The position numbers were made by a program, and so were the translations under genes. The notes under the pieces were generated by a model. The model was not told where the DNA came from. It made no database searches and was given only the letters and a program-made list of their open reading frames with translations. Positions 41,931-50,219 of a DNA stretch of 64,000 nt are shown here, piece after piece. The DNA is from Pedococcus bigeumensis (GTDB lineage: Bacteria; Actinomycetota; Actinomycetes; Actinomycetales; Dermatophilaceae): the NCBI RefSeq assembly GCF_006438965.1, contig NZ_RCZM01000006.1:62001-126000 (forward strand). Reading direction: 5' to 3'. Every line of letters starts with the position of its first letter. Position 1 is the first letter of the stretch.

Positions 41931-42227
41931 ATGGAAGCGTCAGCTCGCCCGGATCCCGAAGGAGCACCGCGTCGACGCTCGAACCGGGGCGGCGACTCTC
42001 CCCTCGTGGCCGTATTTATGGTCCTCAACCTTATCTTTTGGACTTGGACGCAGGCCGAAGCCATGAGCCGGGAGGGTTTTAGCTGGCTCCGTGTCGCGTG
42101 CGTGGTTCTGGCGGCCTTCGGGGCCGGCATCTGGGTTACACGATTTCGCCTCGTCCGTCGCTTCCTCGACGGTGCCCCTAGGGCGGGCCATGTCAGCGCG
42201 AACGAGGCACCCCAGAGGTACCCGTAG
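41931..42227 (+). CDS. Small predicted membrane protein in the integrated element
   Basis: 98 aa with two hydrophobic segments (PLVAVFMVLNLIFWTW and SWLRVACVVLAAFGAGIW) in an AT-richer stretch. The ATG lacks a Shine-Dalgarno and no homologue is recognised. Plausible small membrane protein, but it could be chance. Confidence 0.4.
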   Translation: MEASARPDPEGAPRRRSNRGGDSPLVAVFMVLNLIFWTWTQAEAMSREGFSWLRVACVVLAAFGAGIWVTRFRLVRRFLDGAPRAGHVSANEAPQRYP

Positions 42228-42320
42228 CTTCCGAACTGGTCAGAATCACCCCGCACACGGCCGCGCGGGAACATTTGCAGCGCAATGGAATCCGCGATCC
42301 ACCCTCCCCGGGCTCGCTGC

Positions 42321-42358
42321 TAAGCGGGTGTCGGCAGTTCGAATCTGCCCGAGGGCAC
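42321..42358. repeat. attR: 38-bp tRNA-Arg duplication
   Basis: Identical to 40890-40927, but here it is not part of a complete tRNA (no 5' half). It marks the distal end of the inserted element. Confidence 0.85.
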
Positions 42359-42600
42359 CGACCGCAGAACCGAAGCTGCCAGGACTGCCGCCAACCTGGC
42401 TGAACGAGGGAACCAATTGGCTCCTTCAGACACTCGTTTGAGCCAAACTCAGCCGTGCAGTTTCCGTACTGGGCTGAGCGCAGATCCCGAATCGTGAGCT
42501 CGGCTACATCACGGGCCAAAGCCTGGCGCCAGCGAAGAGTATTCGCGGCGATATGACGCATCACAGGGTTGCGAGTGAGACCGGGGCCGATGCGCGAAGA
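42359..42600. other. Intergenic region without a gene
   Basis: About 240 bp after the attR copy. One minus-strand frame reads MRHIAANTLRWRQALARDVA but it has no supported start or family. Nothing else seen. Confidence 0.4.
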
Positions 42601-42606
42601 TATGGT
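42601..42606 (+). promoter_or_regulatory. -10 element of leaderless SDR transcript
   Basis: TATGGT ends seven bases before the ATG at 42614; no Shine-Dalgarno fits in between. Confidence 0.4.
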
Positions 42607-42613
42607 CGCAACC

Positions 42614-43546
42614 ATGCGCGTGGTCGTCATCGGAGGCACGGGACACATCGGCACGTATCTGGTGCCGAGCCTGGTCAGGTCCGGACACGAGGTGGTCGTC
42701 ATCAGTCGTGGCGTGCGCCGGGCCTATCGTGAGGACCCGCTCTGGGGAGCGGTGCAGATGGTGGTGTGCGACCGCGAGGAGGCGGAGACGGGCCGCTTAT
42801 TCGGTGCAACTGTCGCGCAGCTCAACCCCGACGCGGTGGTGGACCTGACGTGCTTCACGCCAGCGCAGGCCCGTCAGCTGGTCGAGGCGCTTGACGGACA
42901 GCACCTCATCCACACTGGAACCGTCTGGTCTTATGGGGCCAGCGCGCTGGTCCCCACCACCGAGGACTCACCCAAGGACCCGTACGGTGAGTACGGCATC
43001 AACAAGCTGGCGATCGAGCGCTACCTGGAGAGCCAGGACCGCGTCCGCGCGACCGTGGTCCACCCGGGCCACATCAGCGGCCCCGGGTGGATGCCGATCG
43101 GTCCAGCCGGCAACCTGGACCCGGCTGTCATCGACGGGCTTCGGGCCGACGGTTCTTGCCTGCTACCTGACCGGGGTGGCGAGACCATCCACCACGTGCA
43201 TGCCGAGGACGTCGCAGGGCTGCACCAAGCGTGCCTGGAACAGCCCGACAAAGCCGCGTCGCACAGCTTCAACAGCGTCTGCACGCAGGCGCTGACCCTG
43301 CGGGGGTATGCCGTGCTCGTCGCCCGCCATTTCGGTCATGAGCCCAACCTGGAGTTCGTTCCGTGGAGTGAGTTCGCCGCCCGTGTCGATCCGGAGCAGG
43401 CAGCAAGCACCATCGAGCACATTGGGCGGGCCCCCTTGTTCTCGATGGAGAAAGCGCGAGCAGTCCTCGGCTTCGTCCCCAGGCACAGCGTCACGGACAC
43501 GGTGCTGGGGTCGATCGATGCCTGGGTGGCCGCCAACCGGGACTGA
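42614..43546 (+). CDS. Extended SDR: NAD(P)-dependent epimerase/dehydratase
   Basis: 310 aa. Rossmann motif VIGGTGHIGTYL near residues 5-16, TGTVWSYG with the active Ser/Thr region and YGINK (YxxxK) near residues 125-129. The substrate-binding half (GPGWMPIGPAGNLDPAVIDG, IHHVHAEDVAGLHQACLEQP) follows the extended-SDR pattern. It oxidises or epimerises a sugar or other small carbonyl; substrate not determined. Confidence 0.82.
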   Translation: MRVVVIGGTGHIGTYLVPSLVRSGHEVVVISRGVRRAYREDPLWGAVQMVVCDREEAETGRLFGATVAQLNPDAVVDLTCFTPAQARQLVEALDGQHLIHTGTVWSYGASALVPTTEDSPKDPYGEYGINKLAIERYLESQDRVRATVVHPGHISGPGWMPIGPAGNLDPAVIDGLRADGSCLLPDRGGETIHHVHAEDVAGLHQACLEQPDKAASHSFNSVCTQALTLRGYAVLVARHFGHEPNLEFVPWSEFAARVDPEQAASTIEHIGRAPLFSMEKARAVLGFVPRHSVTDTVLGSIDAWVAANRD

Positions 43547-43773
43547 GCCGGCCATGCCTGACACCGCCCTCGCGAACGAAGAGAGCTCTGATGCGCTTGC
43601 GACCTCAGCCCAGGCAGCGCGCCGACAGGCGGCGGAAAGACTCACCTCCCCGACGAGTCGCTTGTGCAGTCCGGCTCGGAGGTTCCGGAGGGGTCCGTGC
43701 GCGGGACGCTCGGGCCTGCGTGACGCGTCCCGCGACGGACCATTGAGACGGACCATTGAGTACTGCTCGCTGT

Positions 43774-44814
43774 TCAGGCGGGCTGCTCCAAGCGGACCGG
43801 CATCAGGATCGAGAGCGCGCCCTCCCGGTCCGGGTTACGGATGGCCAAGGGGGCGATCGGGTCGTCCAAGGCGAGAGTCAGCTGGGCGCCGCCCTCGAGT
43901 GCCTGCAGCAGGAACTCACGGTTCACCCCGACCACTTGTGCATCCGGGTCGTCGGACGCGCCAACCTCCACTGTGCTTCTGGTGACGCTGAGCCGGCTGA
44001 CCTCGTACGTCACACCGTCGTTGGCCCGGCTTTGGGTCTCGGTCGCCTCGGCAGTCAGTGCTGCCCGCAATGCCGCGGCGTCGAACGGTACTTCCGTGCG
44101 GCCCAACTCGAGCCAACTGCGATAGGGCGGGAAGTCCACATCGGGCACCTGCGCCCGGACTGTGCCGCCGTCACCGGACAGCGTGATGGTGCCTTGCGAC
44201 ACCGTGACCTCAACAGAGCCGGAGTAGTCGCGGCCGAGGAGCTCGTCAACGGCCGCCGTCGGCAGCAGCAGCCGAAGGTCCCTCTGCTCCGACGTGGCCA
44301 CGGTGCTGGTGGTGAGGCGGTATCGATCCGTCGCGACGACGCGAACTTGACCGGGTTCGCTGTCGAGGAATACGCCGTTCAGGCGCGGCTGCCCCGGATC
44401 TTCACAGACGGCATGACGGACCTCTCGCAGCGCGCGGATGAGCTCGTCGGCGGGCAAGGTGAACTTGTGCATGGTGGTCTCCGTGTTCTCGAGCATGTGA
44501 TGGACGATGGAGATCTCCCTGCGGGCATCGGCCAAACCGGCTTCCAGTCGGCCCAGATGCGCGGTCAAGATCGACCCGGCCCTGGCCGGATCGGCCAGGA
44601 TCGTTCTGATGTCGTCCAGAGGTAGTCCCACCCGGCGCAGGTGCGCCACGAGCCGTGCCTGAACCACCTGGCTCGGCTGGTAGAACCGGTACCCGGACGA
44701 CGGGTCGACCACCGAAGGCGGCAGCACACCGGCACCGTCGTAGAAGCGCAGCGCGCTGACGGGCAACCCGCTGATCGACGCCAGTCGGCCAATGCTCAAC
44801 AGTTCGTTCTCCAC
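43774..44814 (-). CDS. MerR HTH fused to DNA polymerase III beta-clamp domains II-III
   Basis: 346 aa from GTG 44814, which has GGAGG eight bases upstream. N-terminal MerR HTH: LLSIGRLASISGLPVSALRF, YDGAGVLPP, GYRFYQPSQVVQARLVAHLR. After a helical linker the remaining 230 residues match sliding-clamp domains II and III: GVFLDSEPGQVRVVATDRYR, DFPPYRSWLE, VNREFLLQALEGG and IRNPDREGALSILMPVRL. Clamp domain I is replaced by MerR. The protein may bind DNA as a regulator while sensing or interacting with replication/repair partners. A dyad at 44954-44979 is a candidate operator. Confidence 0.8.
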   Translation of the reverse strand: MENELLSIGRLASISGLPVSALRFYDGAGVLPPSVVDPSSGYRFYQPSQVVQARLVAHLRRVGLPLDDIRTILADPARAGSILTAHLGRLEAGLADARREISIVHHMLENTETTMHKFTLPADELIRALREVRHAVCEDPGQPRLNGVFLDSEPGQVRVVATDRYRLTTSTVATSEQRDLRLLLPTAAVDELLGRDYSGSVEVTVSQGTITLSGDGGTVRAQVPDVDFPPYRSWLELGRTEVPFDAAALRAALTAEATETQSRANDGVTYEVSRLSVTRSTVEVGASDDPDAQVVGVNREFLLQALEGGAQLTLALDDPIAPLAIRNPDREGALSILMPVRLEQPA

Positions 44815-45193
44815 GAGTGCAACCTCCCGTCTCAACCTGCTCGAGGGTCAAGTCCGGCCATAGTGCCCGAACGCTGCTCCGGGTGTCGCCTGATCGCCGC
44901 GCTTAGGCGAGCGTGCCGCCCGTGCCAGCCGTTCGGCGTATTGAGCCCTTGACCCCACCTCGAGTTACCCTGAGGTGGGAGCCCAGCGAGGCCGGTCAAA
45001 GTTCGCAGCACAGCCGACAGGCGGCGGTGTGACTGTGCTCTTGGGCGCGGGCCGGGGCAGGTTTGATGGTGCCGGGTACCCGCGGAGTTGGAGCCAGGTT
45101 GAGTCCGCCTGTCCCAGCCGACCGCTGGGCTCTGCAAGGCGATTTCTGGGGAAAGCTGAGAACGGGTGTGATCGGCCATCGTGATGCGGCGGA
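44815..45193. promoter_or_regulatory. Upstream region of the MerR-clamp gene with dyad CCCACCTC-N10-GAGGTGGG
   Basis: About 380 bp without a supported gene. The dyad at 44954-44979, adjoining a TTGACC box at 44949-44954, resembles MerR-family operators positioned in elongated promoter spacers. It lies 140 bp before the MerR-clamp start and about 215 bp from the next operon's end. Confidence 0.45.
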
Positions 45194-45958
45194 TTACGTC
45201 GTGGAAGTGCTTGCCCGGAGCAAGCGGCCGTAGCCGGTTATGTCCCACCCCATGCCCGTAACAGCCAAGATTGCCCACAACAGCGCCTGGTTGGCCTCGA
45301 GCACGAGTCGACCTGTGCGCAGTTCCAGCTCTTCGATCGCGTCCGCGGCACGGAATCCGTTCCCGGCAAGAAGGAGCGCCTCGGCCCGGTACTCGGCGTG
45401 GTGCTCGACCCAGTTGATGACGTCCTGCGGGGCCACGCGGGCCGGGTCGTCGGGCAGGCCCAGTGCCTTGGTCACCACGGCCTCGAAACCGTGTCTGCGG
45501 AAGTATGCCGCGCCGAGCTCGTCAAACTCCTCGTCAAACCAAGGCGGGTGCACCAGCTGAACGTGCTCGACCCCGTGCGTCCGCAGGGCTGCCGCGACAG
45601 CCGCGCAGCTGGCGACAGCAGGGACGCCGAAGCGCTGCGAGAGGCGTTCGATGAGGTGGACTTCCTCGCGGTGGCCGATGACGTAGCCGGAGGTCGTCGA
45701 CGCGTGGGCGACAGCCGCGAGCCTCCTGCCGCTGAACGCCGTTGCTGCCCGGTCGAGCGCGGCGGACTCAGTCGAGGCGCGAAGCTGCGCATGGGCGGCT
45801 GGAGTGGTCCCCGTCGGCACCCGTGATCCCTCCGGTGCCGGCCCGGTTCGAAACAGGACGGTGCTGACGCGACCTCGCGTTATCGCGGGCAGCTCGGCCT
45901 CGGGTCCGCTGGCCGCGTGAGGCGTGACCACGCCCACCGTAAACCCGCCCGCGGTCAC
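45194..45958 (-). CDS. Maleate isomerase / arylmalonate decarboxylase-family protein
   Basis: 254 aa. GTG start overlaps the SnoaL stop as GTGA. Asp/Glu-racemase-fold protein with TVLFRTGP, RLAAVAHASTTSGYVIGHRE, FGVPAVASCAAVAAALRTHG and HVQLVHPPWFDEEFDELGAA. The second catalytic Cys (ASCAAV) is present, but the first Cys of CTSG-type isomerases is replaced by Thr (STTSG), an arrangement closer to arylmalonate decarboxylase, where one Cys is Gly. Last of a three-gene operon with a VOC protein and a SnoaL-like protein. Confidence 0.75.
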   Translation of the reverse strand: MTAGGFTVGVVTPHAASGPEAELPAITRGRVSTVLFRTGPAPEGSRVPTGTTPAAHAQLRASTESAALDRAATAFSGRRLAAVAHASTTSGYVIGHREEVHLIERLSQRFGVPAVASCAAVAAALRTHGVEHVQLVHPPWFDEEFDELGAAYFRRHGFEAVVTKALGLPDDPARVAPQDVINWVEHHAEYRAEALLLAGNGFRAADAIEELELRTGRLVLEANQALLWAILAVTGMGWDITGYGRLLRASTSTT

Positions 45959-46374
45959 GACGGCCTGAGTTGTTCGAGCAGGCCCATGTCGTCGCGGCAA
46001 GCCCAGTGCTCGACGAGCATCCCGTCGGCGACCCGCCAGATGTGGATGAAGGTCCAGGCGGCCGGACGACCCGTGACCGGTGAGTCGGCGAGCAGCGGCA
46101 TCGTGGATGCCCGATGGGTTCCGTGCAACGTCACGTGCTGGACGACGAGGTCTCCCTCACCGATCAGGTGGTGCTGCTCGAGCTCGACCGGCCCGAGGTC
46201 GTCGTCGATGGTGCGCAGGATCGCCCTGAGACCCTCGCGGCCCTGGGGGCCGGCGGCGTGGTTGACCATGTCGGCGGTCACGAGGTCGTCCAGGAACGTC
46301 TCGTCGCCCGCCCTTTGTCGTCGGAGCATCTCTTCGACTACCTCCCGGGCGCTGCGCGGGCGGGCCCCGTTCAC
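45955..46374 (-). CDS. SnoaL-like polyketide cyclase / NTF2-fold protein
   Basis: 139 aa from GTG 46374 (GTGA overlap with the VOC gene). EVVEEMLRRQRAGDETFLDD, VTADMVNHAAGPQGREGLRA, HHLIGEGDLVVQHVTLHGTH and HIWRVADGMLVEHWACRDDM give the SnoaL-like cone fold with His/Asp at the pocket. Such proteins act as cyclases or isomerases/hydrolases on small ligands. Substrate unknown; it sits in an operon with a VOC protein and a maleate-isomerase-like enzyme. Confidence 0.82.
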   Translation of the reverse strand: MNGARPRSAREVVEEMLRRQRAGDETFLDDLVTADMVNHAAGPQGREGLRAILRTIDDDLGPVELEQHHLIGEGDLVVQHVTLHGTHRASTMPLLADSPVTGRPAAWTFIHIWRVADGMLVEHWACRDDMGLLEQLRPS

Positions 46375-46799
46375 CGGCTCTGTCCTGGATCGGCCAGGTC
46401 GGACCGCGTCATGCCATCGGGATGCCCTTCGGGCCACTGGACGAGCTCGATGCGGTAGCCGTCCGGGTCGACGACCCACGCCGTCCAGAAGGCTCCGGAT
46501 CCGTCGGGCGATCCGGGCTCCTCAGCCTGGATCCCTCGTCCAGTCAGGTCCGCGACCGTCGCGTGCACGTCCTGGACCTGGATGACGACGTGGCTGAAGC
46601 CAGCGGGTTCCACCGGGCCGCGGGACGGGTCGTGCACGAGCTCCAGGGCCACGAACTCGTCACCGGGCAGCGCCAGCATCATCAGGCTGCCCAGCTCGGT
46701 CTCGGGGACGGTGCCAAGCAGCTCGTACCCCAACGCCGTGTAGAAGGCCAGAGAACGGTCGGGTTCCTCGACGCGCAGACCTAAGTGCAGGGTCCTCAT
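46371..46799 (-). CDS. VOC/glyoxalase I-family protein
   Basis: 142 aa. TLHLGLRVEEPDRSLAFYTA, LGYELLGTVPETELGSLMML, GFSHVVIQVQDVHATVADL and WVVDPDGYRIELVQWPEGHP are the two glyoxalase I half-domains with metal residues H (LHLG), E and H/E. AAGGACGAGG upstream provides the ribosome site. It may be a lactoylglutathione lyase-type or other dioxygenase/isomerase. First gene of a three-gene operon. Confidence 0.85.
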   Translation of the reverse strand: MRTLHLGLRVEEPDRSLAFYTALGYELLGTVPETELGSLMMLALPGDEFVALELVHDPSRGPVEPAGFSHVVIQVQDVHATVADLTGRGIQAEEPGSPDGSGAFWTAWVVDPDGYRIELVQWPEGHPDGMTRSDLADPGQSR

Positions 46800-47003
46800 C
46801 CTCGTCCTTCGCTCGGCTGCTCCGTCAAGGGAAACACAAATGGATTGTGATCCTCTCACTGACGATGGGAATCTCCACGGGGTCACCTTCAAAGTCGAAA
46901 AGGCGACCCGCCCGTCTCGCGGCTGCTTGACGATTGCCGGTAGGACCGGCGTCCGGCCGGAGCGGGCGGCACGTGGCAAACGCTGAGCGGTGGTTGACCG
47001 TGG
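46800..47003. other. Intergenic region without a gene
   Basis: About 200 bp, somewhat AT-richer; nothing recognised beyond probable promoter DNA for the VOC operon. Confidence 0.35.
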
Positions 47004-47645
47004 CTATGCGAGCAGCTTCCAGTGCCCCTCGGTGACGACCTCGACCGTGCCGTTGTCTACCTTGATGGCCGTCTGGTCGTCGATGGCGTACGCCGGACCC
47101 GCGATTTCGGCGGCCCACGGCTCCGCCTCGGCCATTGTGTTGCCCGGGAAGACGTCCAGGTGGGGAAAGATCGAGAACTCGACGACCCCTAGGGTCCTGT
47201 CGTCCGGCGCGGACGGCCACTCGACGAAGTAGGCACCGATCCGGGGAGTCATCGCCATGCTCCCGGCGCTCACTCCCACCCAGACCGTCTCGGGAAGTGA
47301 CGGTAGGAGCTGCGCCAGTCCGGACTGCCGCATCCAGTGGCACAGGTACGTCGTATCGCCGCCGTCCACCAGCAGGACGTCCGCCTCCCGGACCCAGGGG
47401 ACCCGGCGCTCCTCGCCGATGCTGGGGAGTGCGGTGAGCTCGAGGACGCCCAGCGACTTCCACCCCAGAGAGGTCATGCCACTGACGAAGCCACGCACCG
47501 AGGCCGGCCCACACATCGGGTGGCCCCATTGCGCCGTGGGGATGCAGAGGGCCGTGGAGTCGGCGATCGGCTTGCCTAGCAAGTCGACCAGCGCATCGCG
47601 GATGCTCGTGTTCGTGACGCCCCCGGACGTGAGAAGAAGCTTCAA
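47004..47645 (-). CDS. Peptidase S51 family (dipeptidase E-like)
   Basis: 213 aa. MKLLLTSGGVTNTSIRDALV, LLVDGGDTTYLCHWMRQSGL, VWVGVSAGSMAMTPRIG (nucleophile Ser in GxSAGS) and SIFPHLDVFPGN are S51 signatures. The family cleaves N-terminal Asp-X dipeptides or related substrates in the cytosol. Length (213 aa) is typical of peptidase E. It stands alone. Confidence 0.85.
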   Translation of the reverse strand: MKLLLTSGGVTNTSIRDALVDLLGKPIADSTALCIPTAQWGHPMCGPASVRGFVSGMTSLGWKSLGVLELTALPSIGEERRVPWVREADVLLVDGGDTTYLCHWMRQSGLAQLLPSLPETVWVGVSAGSMAMTPRIGAYFVEWPSAPDDRTLGVVEFSIFPHLDVFPGNTMAEAEPWAAEIAGPAYAIDDQTAIKVDNGTVEVVTEGHWKLLA

Positions 47646-48180
47646 GATGTCTCCCGTTAAGAGTGCGATGAATGCGTGTGACGTACAGACCGGAGACCAC
47701 CGCCAGACTCATCGCTTCTGGACGGGGCGAAACTACTGCCAACAGGCCACTCGCTTCAGCGGTCAGCAACTACGCCCGCAGCAGCGAACGCACGCGCCGT
47801 ACGAACCGCCCGACTTGATTCGGTCGTCTCAGGGCGCTGACTGGCGGCGGAATGACTCGGTCGGCTCACCACATTTGGCCTCTCCCTCAAGCGTGCGCGC
47901 CCGCTCGACACCCGTACACGAAGGTGGGAGGCGGACCCTTCGGTCGTGCGGCCGCATCAGGGGGCGAACATGGCTGAGGAGCGACCGTGCGGTGGCGGGA
48001 TAAACGCAACGCGTGAGTACGCGCCTCCTGGCGCAACGCGGCATACGGGCAATGGTGCGGTGTCCCCAAGCGTTCACCTGCCCGTCACCGAACGGTCCTC
48101 AACGGTTCGGGCCTGTATTCAGGTCTGGTGGCGAGGGTGACGAGCGACCTGCACCGCACTTTGAATCCCCTGGAGGGTCC
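47646..48180. other. Gene-free intergenic region
   Basis: 535 bp with no supported gene and no clear terminator; it carries one copy of the GGCATAC motif (48040) and the ribosome site of the PhoX-like gene (GGAGG). A short direct AACGGT/CAACGGT repeat near 48092 was noted but is weak. Confidence 0.4.
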
Positions 48181-49668
48181 ATGACCACTACCCGTCGAGC
48201 CATGTTGACCGGAAGCGCCGCCGCGGGGGTGGGACTGGTCGTGGCCGGTGCCACGCCGAGCCTCGCCGAGGCCGCGCCGACGTCGTCCTCAGACCGTCGC
48301 CCCGGCGGCGGCCACAAGCAGCCCGGCCCGTTCCCGCCCCTGGTAGACGACCCGAACGGCCTGCTGGCCCTGCCGCCCGGCTTCCGCTACACCGTCGTCA
48401 CGCGCGCCGGCCAGACCCAGATGCGCGATGGCCAAGGGCCGACGCCGTCGAACCACGACGGGACGGCCGTCTTCAAGGCGCCCAAGAACCGGCTGCGGCT
48501 GATCCAGAACCACGAGCTCCCCGCGGGGGCTGCCCTCGGCGTCCCGCACATCGAGGGAACGGTCTACGACCCGACCGCTCTGCAGGGCGGTGGCTGCACC
48601 GTCATCGAGACCGACGACCAGGGCCGCAACCACGGCGAGTGGGTGGGCATCTCGGGCACCCTGACCAACTGCGCCGGTGGCCCCACCCCGTGGGGCACCT
48701 GGTTGACCTGTGAGGAGACCGAGACCAAAGCCGGGGCGAGCTGGTCCGGCAGCGGTCTGAGCGGCACCTACTCCAAGGACCACGGCTACGTCTTCGAGGT
48801 CTTCGCCGACGGTCGGGCACACCCGGAGCCGATCAAGGCCTTCGGTCGCTACGCCCACGAAGCCCTCGCGATCGACCCCACCCGCCGCCAGGTGTACCTG
48901 TCCGAGGACGCCAGCAACCCGAACGGGCTGTTCTACCGGTGGACCGCGCCGGCCGGCGTCCGGCTCAGTGACGGCATCGCTGCCAAGCTCGGCCCGACCG
49001 CCGGTGAGCTCGAGGCGATGGCGATCATCATGGACGACGGGTCGGTCCTGCCGGACGTCGCCTACCTGACCTCGGCGCAGCTCGGGCGACCGTTCCCTGT
49101 CCGTTGGGTCCACGTCCCCGAGCGGGACGGCCAGACCACCTCGGTGCGCAAGCAGTTCACCGGTGAGATCACCCGTGGCAAGAAGTTCGAGGGTGTCTAC
49201 GGCATCGACTCCGGCGTCTACGTGGTCAACAGCTTCGCCTTCAACAGCGCGGACCTGCCCGCCGACGCGGTGAAGCACGACGGGATGGTGTGGTTCTACT
49301 CCTACCGCGACCAGACCATCACGCTGGTGACCTACTTCCCCCACCAGACGACCTCGGATACCGGGGCGTCCCCCAAGTACTCCGACATGGTGTTCGACGG
49401 TCCGGACAACGTGACCGTCACCCCCTGGGGCACGTTGGTGCTCGCCGAGGACGGCGTCGGCGCCTCGCACGTGCTGAGCTCGGTGCCCGGCGGCCCGACG
49501 TACGCCATCGCCCGCAACCAGCTCAACATCGGCACGGCGGCGGCCCCGGAGTACTCCGAGTTCACCGGACCGACCTTCAGCGACGACGGCAAGGTGTTGT
49601 TCGTGAACATCCAGACGCCGGGGATCACCTTGGCCATCACCGGCCCGTGGAGCAAGTACCTCGGCTGA
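48181..49668 (+). CDS. PhoX-like/DUF839 secreted protein
   Basis: 495 aa. Tat-type signal TTTRRAMLTGSAAAGVGLVV. Core: LIQNHELPAGAALGVPHIEG, NCAGGPTPWGTWLTCEETET, FGRYAHEALAIDPTRRQVYL and YSDMVFDGPDNVTVTPWGTL match DUF839/PhoX beta-propeller phosphatases that use Ca/Fe clusters. ATG at 48181 with GGAGG upstream; a longer frame is unsupported. Likely a calcium/iron-dependent phosphatase in the envelope or outside, possibly for phosphate scavenging, but no Pho box was identified. Confidence 0.82.
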   Translation: MTTTRRAMLTGSAAAGVGLVVAGATPSLAEAAPTSSSDRRPGGGHKQPGPFPPLVDDPNGLLALPPGFRYTVVTRAGQTQMRDGQGPTPSNHDGTAVFKAPKNRLRLIQNHELPAGAALGVPHIEGTVYDPTALQGGGCTVIETDDQGRNHGEWVGISGTLTNCAGGPTPWGTWLTCEETETKAGASWSGSGLSGTYSKDHGYVFEVFADGRAHPEPIKAFGRYAHEALAIDPTRRQVYLSEDASNPNGLFYRWTAPAGVRLSDGIAAKLGPTAGELEAMAIIMDDGSVLPDVAYLTSAQLGRPFPVRWVHVPERDGQTTSVRKQFTGEITRGKKFEGVYGIDSGVYVVNSFAFNSADLPADAVKHDGMVWFYSYRDQTITLVTYFPHQTTSDTGASPKYSDMVFDGPDNVTVTPWGTLVLAEDGVGASHVLSSVPGGPTYAIARNQLNIGTAAAPEYSEFTGPTFSDDGKVLFVNIQTPGITLAITGPWSKYLG

Positions 49669-49706
49669 CAAGGGACAACGACGCGCCGCCTCGCGGCGGT
49701 CAGCAA

Positions 49707-49744
49707 CGAGGAAGGACCGGACGTTCGCGTCCGGTCCTTCCTCG
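49707..49744 (+). terminator. Terminator with UUCG tetraloop after the PhoX-like gene
   Basis: CGAGGAAGGACCGGACG-TTCG-CGTCCGGTCCTTCCTCG: a perfect 17-bp stem closed by a TTCG tetraloop. A very stable hairpin. Confidence 0.85.
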
Positions 49745-49850
49745 TGTGGACGGTGAGTCGACGCCCCTGTCGGACGCAAGGGGGCCCGTCAGCCTCACAC
49801 TGGAGCCGTAAAGGACCCGTGCAGGACCCGGATGTTGGAAGGTTGCCCAG

Positions 49851-50180
49851 ATGCAGGTGCACGAAGAGATGGTCCGCGATGCACTCAGCGACCTCGCCGA
49901 CGAGGACTACCAGCGTCGGGATTGGACCAGCCGGACTCCATCCGGGCAGTCCTCGCTCGAAGAGTGCTGGGAGCGGCTGTTCGATGACAGTGGTCTGGGC
50001 ACCGCTCTCGACAGCGAGACGGAGGTCTTCGGTGACCACCCGGACCAATGCCTGCGCGAGCTGGACACCGCCCTTCGTGCCGTGCCGGTGGATGCCTCGG
50101 CCAGCGAAGTCCTCGACAGTGAAGAGATGGCTCTCGTGCGCAGCCTCGCCAGCAGGACCCTCGGCCTCCTTGCGGACTAG
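49851..50180 (+). CDS. Conserved-type hypothetical protein (about 109 aa)
   Basis: 109 aa, acidic and helical (LSDLADEDYQRRDWTSRTPS, LEECWERLFDDSGLGTAL, HPDQCLRELDTALRAV). GAAGG nine bases before the ATG supports expression. No family is recognised. It is alone between the PhoX terminator and the VOC gene. Confidence 0.65.
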   Translation: MQVHEEMVRDALSDLADEDYQRRDWTSRTPSGQSSLEECWERLFDDSGLGTALDSETEVFGDHPDQCLRELDTALRAVPVDASASEVLDSEEMALVRSLASRTLGLLAD

Positions 50181-50213
50181 CCAGCTTCGACGGGTGCGGG
50201 GCACCGCATTGCC

Positions 50214-50219
50214 TAACGT
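50214..50219 (+). promoter_or_regulatory. -10 element of leaderless VOC transcript
   Basis: TAACGT ends six bases before the ATG at 50226; no ribosome-binding site is present. Confidence 0.4.

Larger units (their letters stand above)
40929..42320. mobile_element. Degenerate 1.4-kb integrative element in tRNA-Arg
   Basis: Bounded by the 38-bp duplicated tRNA-Arg ends. It contains one intact-looking unknown gene, a truncated tyrosine integrase, a small membrane-protein frame and AT-richer stretches. The recurring GGCATAC motif of the chromosome is absent from it. It is far too small to be a functional ICE or prophage, so it is a relic or a minimal satellite relying on an integrase elsewhere. 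Confidence 0.75.

Noticed and set aside
42193-42702. Minus-strand 169-codon frame over the attR copy
   Set aside because: Includes translated tRNA sequence (ADSNCRHPL), so it is a shadow of the duplicated tRNA end and flanks.
46825-47769. 314-codon minus-strand frame
   Set aside because: Overlaps peptidase S51 in another frame; composition and lack of start support a shadow.
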